Positions 33,970 through 41,267 of a DNA stretch of 64,000 nt are shown one piece after another (the stretch's first letter is position 1; the number at the start of each line of letters is the position of its first letter). The stretch is from Metallumcola ferriviriculae (lineage in GTDB: Bacteria; Bacillota; JADQBR01). The position numbers and the translations under genes were made by a program. Where the stretch lies: assembly GCF_035573695.1 (NCBI RefSeq), contig NZ_CP121694.1, positions 2,270,501 to 2,334,500 on the forward strand, in the 5' to 3' direction. The notes under the pieces are model-generated. The model saw nothing but the letters and a program-made list of their open reading frames with translations, was not told the DNA's origin and made no database searches.

Positions 33970-34731
33970 TCATATATTTAATCTGGAGGTATCATCTTCT
34001 GGAACCTTCGGATCCTTTTTCTCATTGGCACCTTGCTCTTTTTCCAAGATTTTATTCAGCTCCGCAGGATGCTCATGCTCCATTAACTCATGGGACATCT
34101 TGCCATGGAACCAGACAAAGTTCATTGGGAAAAAGTCGGGACTGAAATGGACGTTGTAAAAGTGCCAAATAAAGATAGCCAAGATGGCCAACATCGCCTC
34201 ATCACTATGGGCAATACGCGTGCTCTCAATCAACCATCTGGGGAATAGGCCGGCAGAAAAACTTGGAAACCACATCATTAGGCCTGAACCACCCATGATG
34301 AAAATTCCCCAGAATACAGCCCAGTAGTCAAATTTCTCCTTGTAGGAATAGCGATCGAAGCGGGCCTTTTCTTTTGTCAAACCCAAAAGGTAGCGCATAT
34401 GCTGATTGATATCTCTAACATCTTTTAGTGCGGGTACTGTTGCGATACTTATTTGTTTCTTGATAATAGGATAAATAATTAGGTAAAACAGGTGATATGC
34501 AGAAGATGCCAGCATAATGGCAGCACCGATAAGGTGAACGGTAAACATAGTGTCAAAGCCGCCAAACAGCGCAGTAACTTTTGGTGCCCACCAACTGTGA
34601 TTATATTTGATCGGCAAGCCGGTAAAAGTGCACATAAAGAAACTGACGAACATCATAATATGTTGAATTCTTTGATGGATGTTAAACCGCTCAAACTTTC
34701 GGGTGCGTTTACCATAGGCACTAGAAAACAT
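33970..34731 (-). CDS. Membrane b-type cytochrome (module B)
   Basis: A 253-residue paralogue of the module A cytochrome b. Helices: HIMMFVSFFMCTFTGLPIKY, FTVHLIGAAIMLASSAYHLF, FWGIFIMGGSGLMMWF and AILAIFIWHFYNVHFSPDFF, with the same ordered histidines (HQRIQH, TVHLIG, AYHLF, WHFYNVHF). The loop DRYSYKEKFDYWAVFWGIFI closely matches DRYTYLEKFEYLAVFWGII of module A. It lacks the C-terminal extra helix of module A and ends in a charged tail. The ATG follows GGGGGGGAAGAT. It is encoded directly after the seven-heme cytochrome (16 bp). Confidence 0.88.
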   Translation of the reverse strand: MFSSAYGKRTRKFERFNIHQRIQHIMMFVSFFMCTFTGLPIKYNHSWWAPKVTALFGGFDTMFTVHLIGAAIMLASSAYHLFYLIIYPIIKKQISIATVPALKDVRDINQHMRYLLGLTKEKARFDRYSYKEKFDYWAVFWGIFIMGGSGLMMWFPSFSAGLFPRWLIESTRIAHSDEAMLAILAIFIWHFYNVHFSPDFFPMNFVWFHGKMSHELMEHEHPAELNKILEKEQGANEKKDPKVPEDDTSRLNI

Positions 34732-34747
34732 ATCTTCCCCCCCCTTC

Positions 34748-35617
34748 TTAATGTTGGTTATCCTGACCCTCTTTGGCCTCCTTGTATTTTCGAACCAATT
34801 CTAACTCAATATGAATAACCAATAATGTAACAGTCATTATAGTCAACCAAGTGAAAAACTTTAACGTCCAGTACATGGGTGCCCCGGGCCCAGTTGGCTC
34901 AAAAGTCCAATGCTCAATGCCTTTCGCATAATTAGGTTGTGCCTTAAAATGGCACTTCGCACAGGTTTCGGGAAGGTTTTCTTTGCTTACTGTAGATTTA
35001 GGGTCTTCCGGCCCTAATATTTTATGACCGGTGTGGCAGCTGACACAAGTAGCTGCGTTACTGCTTCCTAGGTTCACCGCCTTACCATGAAAACTTTCGG
35101 CATAACTTTCTTTTACCTCTTCGTCATGACACTTAGTACATGTATTGGTAATATTATTGCGGTGAATTAATGATTCGGGATCCTCTTTTTTCCTAATCCC
35201 GTGGGTCCCGTGACAATCGGCACAAAGCGCCGTACTTTCCCCTTTGGCTTCTAACTGCCCATGAACGCTGGAACGATATTCAGCATTTACATCGCCATGA
35301 CATGTTTCACACTCTTCGGCAATTTCCGCGGCCAACTTTTCATCGTACACTACATTTTTATGGGGAATACTGTCAATATTGGCATGACAGGATGTACATA
35401 AATTAGTCCCATGTGTTGACTGCTGAAATTTTTCAATATCTACATATAATGGAATGGTTTTGCCCTCTCGCTCTACACTAAAGTTTTTGGCTCCGTGGCA
35501 TTGAAGACATGTTTCGTTACTGAAATCATTGTCCTCTGCAGCCAGCGCCACAGCCGTGGTAATCAGCATAAGCATCATACACAGCAGCACCGAAAATAAA
35601 ATTCTTTTGTATGCCAC
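34748..35617 (-). CDS. Seven-heme c-type cytochrome (module B)
   Basis: A 289-residue paralogue of the module A seven-heme protein. GTG 35617 is the best start, seven bases after AAGGGGTGA. A signal peptide (ILFSVLLCMMLMLITTAVAL) ends in ALAAEDN, so cleavage is plausible. Seven CxxCH motifs follow: CLQCH, CTSCH, CETCH, CADCH, CTKCH, CVSCH, CAKCH. A C-terminal helix (YWTLKFFTWLTIMTVTLLVI) anchors it. It is the first gene of module B and is preceded, about 31 bases upstream, by leader element L4 with its terminator, so its transcription may be controlled by attenuation. Confidence 0.92.
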   Translation of the reverse strand: MAYKRILFSVLLCMMLMLITTAVALAAEDNDFSNETCLQCHGAKNFSVEREGKTIPLYVDIEKFQQSTHGTNLCTSCHANIDSIPHKNVVYDEKLAAEIAEECETCHGDVNAEYRSSVHGQLEAKGESTALCADCHGTHGIRKKEDPESLIHRNNITNTCTKCHDEEVKESYAESFHGKAVNLGSSNAATCVSCHTGHKILGPEDPKSTVSKENLPETCAKCHFKAQPNYAKGIEHWTFEPTGPGAPMYWTLKFFTWLTIMTVTLLVIHIELELVRKYKEAKEGQDNQH

Positions 35618-35642
35618 GTGGGATTCACCCCTTTCCAAGAAA

Positions 35643-35690
35643 ATAGTGACCGGCAGATTTTAACCGGCCTCTGGATATATCTCTGGACTC
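35643..35690 (-). promoter_or_regulatory. Leader element L4: repeat-box motif plus terminator, before seven-heme cytochrome B
   Basis: Minus strand. AGTCCAGAGATATATCCAGA places the two boxes around a GATA/TATC hairpin (GACTT/AAGTC in copies L1-L3, so paired bases changed together). A stem GGCCGG/CCGGTC and ACTATTTTC follow. The motif starts right after the Com-like gene B stop and ends about 20 bases before the cytochrome ribosome site. Confidence 0.6.
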
Positions 35691-35870
35691 TTACTTGTAT
35701 TCAACTTTTCTTTCCCCTCCGCCAGTGGTTTCAAACCCCTTGGTATTGATGATAATAAAGCGTTTGCAGTGGCGGCATTTAATTACCACGACTTGTTCCT
35801 TTAGCTGGCAGACAATTTTGCCGCATTGGCACCTTAAATTTTCTAATTCGCCCATCACATCCTTTGCCAT
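35691..35870 (-). CDS. Com-like zinc-ribbon protein B (59 residues)
   Basis: ATG 35870 follows GGGGGGATAGT. The protein has a slightly longer N-terminus (MAKDVMGELENLRCQCGK), then IVCQLKEQVVVIKCRHCKRF and IIINTKGFE, with the same cysteine pattern as the other four copies, and a basic C-terminal tail. It is the last small gene before the module B cytochromes, separated from them only by leader L4, so it may be co-transcribed with them. This makes it the copy most directly linked to cytochrome expression. Confidence 0.75.
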   Translation of the reverse strand: MAKDVMGELENLRCQCGKIVCQLKEQVVVIKCRHCKRFIIINTKGFETTGGGERKVEYK

Positions 35871-35955
35871 ACTATCCCCCCTTCATTACTTTCAATTATG
35901 CGGTCAATTTCCGGCCTGCTTTTCGTGTGCTAGTCACTACCTCTTGATGATTAAA

Positions 35956-36162
35956 TTACATCGGTAAAAAAGGCGGCCAGACAACGACCAAAGCCACTGC
36001 GAAAGTTACTACGCTAATCGCCGTGCCGAAAACAAAAGTGGAAGCAATAGATAAAGCACCCTCAGTCCATCCCATTACATACCTGCTCAAATATAAACCA
36101 CTGGAAAAACCAAAAGTTACAGCCAACAGCGCACCAGCTACCAGGATCAAAAACAATGTCAT
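35956..36162 (-). CDS. Small membrane protein with two helices (68 residues)
   Basis: Reads MTLFLILVAGALLAVTFGFS, GLYLSRYVMGWTEGALSIAS, then TFVFGTAISVVTFAVALVVV. Two hydrophobic helices flank a short polar loop. The ATG follows AAAGGAGGAAATTTAA. Not a family I recognise. It is preceded at about 25 bases by leader element L3, which has a perfect 12-bp terminator stem, and followed by Com-like gene B. A role with the cytochromes or in sensing is possible from context only. Confidence 0.7.
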   Translation of the reverse strand: MTLFLILVAGALLAVTFGFSSGLYLSRYVMGWTEGALSIASTFVFGTAISVVTFAVALVVVWPPFLPM

Positions 36163-36185
36163 TTAAATTTCCTCCTTTCAATCAT

Positions 36186-36236
36186 AAAAGGCCAGCGCAA
36201 ATTTGCGCTGGCCTCTGGACTTAAAGTCTCCGGACT
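36186..36236 (-). promoter_or_regulatory. Leader element L3: repeat-box motif plus terminator
   Basis: Minus strand. AGTCCGGAGACTTTAAGTCC then AGAG is followed by a perfect palindrome GGCCAGCGCAAA/TTTGCGCTGGCC (36190-36213) and TTTT. It lies 24 bases upstream of the ATG of the two-helix protein gene. A 31-codon frame starting at 36254 reads through the element and ends in an ATGA overlap with that gene. Confidence 0.7.
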
Positions 36237-36267
36237 CATGAAACTATTTTTCATTGTACTTCCCAAT

Positions 36268-36330
36268 TTACCTGATAGACGCCTTTCCTTCCCACCCGAT
36301 TTTTGTCAGATTTGCATGCCCTTTCCCCAT
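36268..36330 (-). CDS. Possible 20-residue peptide between leaders L2 and L3
   Basis: ATG 36330 follows GGGGGGTGA closely and the frame reads MGKGHANLTKIGWEGKASIR before TAA. It is the only candidate gene between leader L2 and leader L3; without it, L2 would have no nearby target. It is too short to judge by composition. Confidence 0.3.
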   Translation of the reverse strand: MGKGHANLTKIGWEGKASIR

Positions 36331-36364
36331 TCACCCCCCTGGCTAGAGTTCCATCATTGACAGG

Positions 36365-36419
36365 AAAAGGCCAGCGTGAAAAAATTTCTGCTGGCCTCTG
36401 GACTTAAAGTCTCCGGACT
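36365..36419 (-). promoter_or_regulatory. Leader element L2: repeat-box motif plus terminator
   Basis: Minus strand. The same AGTCCGGAGACTTTAAGTCC core as L1 and L3, then GGCCAGC/GCTGGCC (36369-36375 with 36390-36396) and TTTTCC. It begins at the stop codon of Com-like gene A. Confidence 0.65.
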
Positions 36420-36584
36420 TCAAATTGCAATTTTCTCTTTAATTTTCTTGCTCTTTTCACTAACTTCATTTATTCCTTTGACTTTTATTACCACATTCCT
36501 TTTACAGTGACGGCATTTTATTATGACCTCATTACCTTCCAACTGACAAATAATCTTATTACATTCACAGCGAATGTCTTTCAT
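36420..36584 (-). CDS. Com-like zinc-ribbon protein A (54 residues)
   Basis: ATG 36584 follows GGTGGGGGGAATACA. It reads MKDIRCECNKIICQLEG, then NEVIIKCRHCKRNVVIK, with a lysine/glutamate-rich C-terminus (VSEKSKKIKEKIAI) that makes it the most basic of the five copies. Cysteine spacing matches the others. It is the most upstream gene of the island on this strand, preceded by leader L1 (about 105 bases) and followed immediately by leader L2. Function as proposed for its paralogues; unproven. Confidence 0.72.
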   Translation of the reverse strand: MKDIRCECNKIICQLEGNEVIIKCRHCKRNVVIKVKGINEVSEKSKKIKEKIAI

Positions 36585-36687
36585 TGTATTCCCCCCACCC
36601 TTTACTAAGCGTTCCGTCCGACGACCTTAAAGCGGCCAAAAAGCTTATCCCCCCCAACAAATAGAAAAAAATGCTAGCATTAAAATA

Positions 36688-36736
36688 CAAAAAGCCAGCA
36701 TTCTCTGCTGGCCTCTGGACTTAAAGTCTCCGGACT
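36688..36736 (-). promoter_or_regulatory. Leader element L1: repeat-box motif plus terminator
   Basis: Minus strand. AGTCCGGAGACTTTAAGTCC then AGAG (36713-36736), followed by GCCAGCA/TGCTGGC (36694-36712) and TTTTTG. It is the first copy of the motif on this strand, about 105 bases upstream of Com-like gene A. Confidence 0.65.
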
Positions 36737-36879
36737 TTTGTAATATTAAGTTGTAAGTTAGATATTTCACAACCAAGCCTAAACTTTTAGATTACTCTTA
36801 GATTACTCTATAAAATGTTATTCGGCGTCAAAAGAAAAATCCCTTTATTTATTTAAAATAAATTTAAACTTTTTTAAGT

Positions 36880-37034
36880 GCGTGTTCAAAAAGTCCATTG
36901 TAGCAGGAGCAAGAAGTTCAAGGCGCGAAGGCTTTCAGACGCGGAGCGTACTGGTGGCGTACGTGAGCAGTCTCAAAGACTGAGCAACGCAGAAATTCGC
37001 CGCTCACCTGCAATGGACTTTTTGAACATCCTCT
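36880..37034. repeat. 155-bp palindromic element, copy 1
   Basis: Starts GCGTGTTCAAAAAGTCCATT and ends AATGGACTTTTTGAACATCC plus TCT. The ends form an inverted repeat of about 19 bp, GTTCAAAAAGTCCATTG with CAATGGACTTTTTGAAC. Inside are a CAGTCT-CAA-AGACTG hairpin and a GCGTAC repeat. The second copy at 48218-48372 is nearly identical. It lies between the Com-like gene A promoter region and ddl, and has no coding capacity that I can support. Confidence 0.85.
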
Positions 37035-37210
37035 TTAACAAAGTTATTCTTACTATATAGATATGATGGTAGAAGCAAAACTTGCCTGTCCTATCAAAAA
37101 AACACAGAAATTAAATAAGTCGTTACGATTAATCAACCCTAAGAATTAGTAAAAGGGGCTTATATGCCCAAATATAGATACAATTTTCGGCTACTTAAAT
37201 CTTAATACCT

Positions 37211-37246
37211 TAAAAATTACCCCACGGTTAACTATAACTGCGGGGC
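37211..37246 (-). terminator. Intrinsic terminator of ddl
   Basis: CCCCGCAGTTA pairs imperfectly with TAACCGTGGGG, followed by TAATTTTTAAGG on the minus strand, about 50 bases after the ddl stop. Confidence 0.7.
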
Positions 37247-37294
37247 TCGAGGTTAGCTTATTATATTCAGACGTTACAACTCACAGCGGTGTTG

Positions 37295-38218
37295 TTATTC
37301 CATCGCTAAACGAACCAATTCTGCTACCAGTTCAGGGAAGGACCTTCCGGCAGCTCTGGCAGCATCAGGGAAAAGGCTGGTTTCTGTCATTCCGGGGATG
37401 GTGTTCACTTCCAATACGAAGGGGTCACCCTCTTCTGTCACCATGAAATCCACCCGTGCCAGCCCTTTACATCCTAGAGCACGGTATGTCTCCACTGAAA
37501 GCTTTTCAACTACTTTTGTAGCATCCTGGGTGATACGCGCCGGAATAACATGGTCACTTAACCCTTTTGTGTATTTAGCTTTATAATCATATACGCCGGT
37601 ATGCGAAACGATTTCTATCAACGGTAGAACTTCAGGTTTATCATTGCCAATCACTGAAGCTGTCACTTCAATACCCGATATAAATCGCTCAATTAAAATT
37701 TTCTTATCATATTTTAACGCTTCTTTTATTGCATTTTCCAGATTGTCTTGGGGTTCCACAAAGTAAATACCAATACTAGATCCCTGATTAGGTGCTTTAA
37801 CCACCAATTTGCCGGAAATGTTTTTGCGGATGACCTTTGAGTTTTCTTCAAGGTTATCTTTACCACTGTCAAAAACAGCATAGGCGGCGGTAGCTATACC
37901 TGTAACATCTAAAATCCTTTTGGTGACAATCTTATCCATAGCCATTGCACTGGCCAGCACTCCACTGCCGGTATAAGGAATACCGATAGTTTCCAATAAT
38001 CCTTGGATTGCGCCATCCTCGCCGCCAGGGCCATGCAGGGCGATAAAAGCTACATCAGGTGAAATCGTCTGCAGTTCGGCAGCGACATTTCGGCTCACAT
38101 CAATTAAACCTGCTGTAAAACCGGCATCCATGAGTGCCTGGTAAACAGCTTTACCAGTATTTAAAGAGACCTCTCGCTCCGCCGACTGCCCACCGTATAA
38201 CACGGCTACTTTAATCAC
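37295..38218 (-). CDS. ddl: D-alanine--D-alanine ligase
   Basis: ATP-grasp ligase of 307 residues that joins two D-alanines for peptidoglycan synthesis. GTG 38218 follows AAGGGAGGAACAGCT and gives the normal length; the longer frame is unlikely. Visible motifs are KVAVLYGGQSAEREVSLNTG at the N-terminus, ALHGPGGEDGAIQGLLETIG, the KAPNQGSSIGIY phosphate/ATP loop, and the C-terminal LEVNTIPGMTETSLFPDAA metal-binding block. It is transcribed alone between the cytochrome island and tRNA-Trp. Confidence 0.95.
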   Translation of the reverse strand: MIKVAVLYGGQSAEREVSLNTGKAVYQALMDAGFTAGLIDVSRNVAAELQTISPDVAFIALHGPGGEDGAIQGLLETIGIPYTGSGVLASAMAMDKIVTKRILDVTGIATAAYAVFDSGKDNLEENSKVIRKNISGKLVVKAPNQGSSIGIYFVEPQDNLENAIKEALKYDKKILIERFISGIEVTASVIGNDKPEVLPLIEIVSHTGVYDYKAKYTKGLSDHVIPARITQDATKVVEKLSVETYRALGCKGLARVDFMVTEEGDPFVLEVNTIPGMTETSLFPDAARAAGRSFPELVAELVRLAME

Positions 38219-38355
38219 AGCTGTTCCTCCCTTATTTATAAGCTTACATTCTATTTCCGAAAGCATATATAAGTTACTATCTTAAATTTTAGCGGAAGAT
38301 AGCAAAAACTGCAACTTGCAAAGTAACATAAAACCTGTTAAAATATATATTGCTG

Positions 38356-38432
38356 AAGGGGAGTGGCTCAACTGGTAGAGTAGCGGATTCCAAATCCGTT
38401 GGTTGCGGGTTCGATTCCTGTCTCCCCTGCCA
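38356..38432 (+). tRNA. tRNA-Trp (anticodon CCA)
   Basis: A complete cloverleaf: acceptor AGGGGAG/CTCCCCT, D arm GCTC/GAGT, anticodon stem GCGGA/TCCGT with loop TTCCAAA, T arm GCGGG-TTCGATT-CCTGT, and an encoded 3' CCA. The anticodon CCA reads UGG (tryptophan). Confidence 0.97.
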
Positions 38433-38437
38433 CTAGT

Positions 38438-38462
38438 CGTATCAATGGATACGGCTTTTTTC
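38438..38462 (+). terminator. Intrinsic terminator of tRNA-Trp
   Basis: CGTATC-AATG-GATACG followed by GCTTTTTTC, six bases after the tRNA 3' end. Confidence 0.88.
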
Positions 38463-38639
38463 TATTTATAGCAGGGGTTTATCGGCCTCTGCTATCTTTA
38501 TTATATGCGTTATAGGATCTAGATATTTGCCGCATACCGGTTCCTCTGGTATAATTTAGTTGATTTGCTAGGGTTTAAAGGATCCACTGAATGGGGGTCC
38601 ATAATTTGATTTTGAATCAATAAAAAAGGTGGCGATGAT

Positions 38640-38852
38640 ATGCCAAAAAAACATTTGACGACCAAAAGATACATCCATGGGCATGATTGGCGCGGCAACA
38701 ACGCTGCTTTTACCTGTCCGGTATGTCGCAAGGTATTTATAGTCAGTCAGTTTTTTGATAAAAACGGCAGGAAATGCCCGGAATGTAAAAAGTCTACCGC
38801 TTACTGCACCGGAGGACCGGGAAAGGGGCAGGCATTTATTGAATGGGAATAA
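38640..38852 (+). CDS. Zinc-ribbon protein (70 residues)
   Basis: A small soluble protein with two CxxC pairs: TCPVCRKVF (about residues 25-33) and KCPECKKST (45-53), forming a single zinc ribbon. The N-terminus is basic (MPKKHLTTKRYIHGHDWRG) and the C-terminal TGGPGKGQAFIEW is glycine-rich. ATG 38640 follows AAGGTGGCGATGAT. Short conserved zinc-ribbon proteins of this type occur in Clostridia without assigned function. It lies between tRNA-Trp and a strong bidirectional terminator, transcribed alone. Confidence 0.75.
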   Translation: MPKKHLTTKRYIHGHDWRGNNAAFTCPVCRKVFIVSQFFDKNGRKCPECKKSTAYCTGGPGKGQAFIEWE

Positions 38853-38884
38853 GAATCTCGGTTTTTTAACTTCCTATATTAAAA

Positions 38885-38924
38885 CAGACGGAACCGCCCT
38901 TATTGGCGGTTCCGTCTGTTTTTC
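38885..38924. terminator. Strong bidirectional intrinsic terminator
   Basis: CAGACGGAACCGCC pairs perfectly with GGCGGTTCCGTCTG (38885-38898, 38905-38918), with AAAA before and TTTTTC after. It separates the convergent zinc-ribbon and EF-G-like genes. Confidence 0.95.
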
Positions 38925-38945
38925 TACCATTTCAGGTAAAAAGAA

Positions 38946-40979
38946 CTATTCCCCTTCTGCTTTGGATTCTTCTATTATCTTCTGGGCAATGTTCTCAGGC
39001 ACCTGCTCATAGTGATCAAATTCCATATGAAAAGTACCTCGGCCCTGGGTAATAGACTTCAAATCGATGGGATACCTATGCAGTTCACCCAACGGTGCTT
39101 GAGCCTTAATCACCTGATATTTGCCCTTGGGCTCCATACCCATAATCTTACCCCTTTTACCGTTCAAGTCGCCCATAATATCACCCATGTAAGACGACGG
39201 CACAGTAACTTCTAAATTCATTACAGGTTCCAGCAGTATTGGTGATGCCTGCTGCATAGCCTTTCTGAAAGCAAGAGCACCAGCAATTTTGAAGGCCATT
39301 TCTGATGAATCAACTGCATGGTATGACCCATCCACCAACACAACTTTGAGGTTGGTTACCGGATAACCGGCAATGCTGCCTTCCACCATCGCCTCTTGAA
39401 TACCTTTTTCAACTGCCGGGAAATACTGTTTGGGTACTGAACCTCCAAAAATTGTCTGTTCGAAGATAAAATCCTCATCTGCCGGTACCATATCAACGTA
39501 TACATGCCCGTATTGACCGTGACCGCCGGATTGTTTCTTATGCTTGCCTTCCACCTTTTGGACGGCTTTACGAATTGTCTCCCGGTAAGGAATTCTGGGT
39601 GGAAAACTTTCCACCTCTACATTAAATCGATTTTGTAGTCTTTCTACAATGATGTCTAAATGAAGTTCTCCCATACCGGTTAACAAAGTCTGCTTGGTCT
39701 CAATATTTTTTTCTAATTTGATGGACGGGTCTTCCTCCATGATTTTGGCGAGAGCACTACCCACTTTTTCTTCGTCTCCCTTAGATTTAGGCGAAATCGC
39801 AACCGTTAGGTGCGCAACCGGGAAATCAAGTCCTTCCAAGAGCTGCGGATCTTGCTTAATGGTCAATGTGTCCCCGGTAGTAGTATACTGAAGTTTGGTA
39901 ACCGCACCGATATCGCCCGGGTTTATCTCCGGCACAGAGTGCTGTGTCTTGCCCTGCATTACAAATACCTGACTAATTTTTTCATCTTCTTCCTTATTGG
40001 CATTATAAACAGATGTATCTGCCTTGAATACCCCTGAAAAAACCCTAAATAAGGTCAGCCTGCCGACATATGGATCTGCAATTGTTTTGAATGCCTGCGC
40101 TGCTAACGGCTTTTCATGTAAATTATCCCCTTCCATTACATCTAATGGGGACGGTGCATGACTTGATAAGAAGTCTAGAAGCATGTCAACTCCCATGTTA
40201 TTTATTGCCGACCCACACAAAACCGGAGTAACTTTACCACTTTTAATTCCCGCCTTCAAACCCTTTTTGATTTCATCCTCAGTTAGTTCTTCACCATCTA
40301 AATACTTCATCAAAAGTTCGTCATCGGCTTCAGCAGCTGCTTCAATCAAAGCTTCACGGTAAATCTTAGCATTGTCTGTAAGTTCCGGCGGGATGTCGCC
40401 TTTGCTGGCTTTCCCATCTGCATAAACATATGCCTGCATTTCTAACAGGTTAACGACTCCTTTAAAACTGTCCTGCTCGCCAATAGGCAGTTGTATCGGA
40501 ACGATGCTGCTCCCTTCCAATATTTCCTTCATATTGTTCACTACACGGTAGAAGTTTGCATTCTCACGATCTATTTTGTTAATAAAAGCTATCTTAGGTT
40601 TTTGTTTACCCTGAGCATATTCCCAAATAATTTCCGTCTGCACTTCCACGCCGGAAACGGCACAGAGAGTAAATAGGAGACTGTCCACAACTCGCATGGC
40701 CCCTTTTACTTCTCCAATAAAGTCGGAGTAACCAGGAGTATCCAAGAGATTAACCTTTACATTTTTCCAGACACAGGGTGCCAAGGCGGTGTTTATTGTA
40801 ACCTTACGATTAATTTCTTCCGGCAAGTAATCTGTAGTCGTATTTCCTTCATCCACTTTACCCAAACGTGACAGGACTCCCGTATTGTAAAGCATAGCTT
40901 CTACCAGAGAAGTCTTACCTGCTCCGCCGTGGGACACAACACCAACATTTCTAATTTTGTCGGACTGAAATACTTGCAT
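38946..40979 (-). CDS. Elongation factor G-like GTPase
   Basis: A 677-residue translational GTPase with EF-G domain order. G1 is VVSHGGAGKTSLVEA (about residues 14-28), G3 is LLDTPGYSDFIGEV, and G4 is FINKIDREN. Domains II-V follow, with GMGELHLDIIVERLQNRF and a C-terminal ITQGRGTFHMEFDHYEQVP. The G1 sequence SHGGAGKT differs from AHIDAGKT of the main EF-G and matches the EF-G-like paralogue group, so this is probably not the housekeeping factor; no rpsL/rpsG/tuf neighbours are present. The ATG follows GGAGGAGAAAG. Its exact role (translocation, recycling or other) is unknown. Confidence 0.88.
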   Translation of the reverse strand: MQVFQSDKIRNVGVVSHGGAGKTSLVEAMLYNTGVLSRLGKVDEGNTTTDYLPEEINRKVTINTALAPCVWKNVKVNLLDTPGYSDFIGEVKGAMRVVDSLLFTLCAVSGVEVQTEIIWEYAQGKQKPKIAFINKIDRENANFYRVVNNMKEILEGSSIVPIQLPIGEQDSFKGVVNLLEMQAYVYADGKASKGDIPPELTDNAKIYREALIEAAAEADDELLMKYLDGEELTEDEIKKGLKAGIKSGKVTPVLCGSAINNMGVDMLLDFLSSHAPSPLDVMEGDNLHEKPLAAQAFKTIADPYVGRLTLFRVFSGVFKADTSVYNANKEEDEKISQVFVMQGKTQHSVPEINPGDIGAVTKLQYTTTGDTLTIKQDPQLLEGLDFPVAHLTVAISPKSKGDEEKVGSALAKIMEEDPSIKLEKNIETKQTLLTGMGELHLDIIVERLQNRFNVEVESFPPRIPYRETIRKAVQKVEGKHKKQSGGHGQYGHVYVDMVPADEDFIFEQTIFGGSVPKQYFPAVEKGIQEAMVEGSIAGYPVTNLKVVLVDGSYHAVDSSEMAFKIAGALAFRKAMQQASPILLEPVMNLEVTVPSSYMGDIMGDLNGKRGKIMGMEPKGKYQVIKAQAPLGELHRYPIDLKSITQGRGTFHMEFDHYEQVPENIAQKIIEESKAEGE

Positions 40980-41267
40980 CTTTCTCCTCCTTTAACTATT
41001 TGCCGTATTGATTAAGCTAAAGCTGCCTAAATCGCCTCTTAAATATACTTATTTCCCACAAATAGTAAAAAACCCTTTTTTCCTTAGTCAAAATTTAGTT
41101 GTAATATTCTGCTTATTGTATTATTGGATGTATCTTGGCATTTGATAATTATAACCTGTATTTCTTAATATGTTACCCATGGAAATTTATACCTATTCCT
41201 ACACGTCTATTGTTTCTAATCATCTTTTTTCCAGCATATAAATTTAACAGTGGACAGGAGGTGAATT

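Noticed and set aside
28295-36162. Numerous plus-strand frames of 60-125 codons opposite the cytochrome genes.
   Set aside because: They are mirror images of CxxCH-rich coding regions, with no ribosome sites and histidine/methionine-rich nonsense composition.
31711-36736. Known riboswitch classes (GEMM c-di-GMP, preQ1, fluoride, guanidine, SAM) for the leader family.
   Set aside because: None of the conserved cores of these classes could be found; the shared AGTCC boxes are different.
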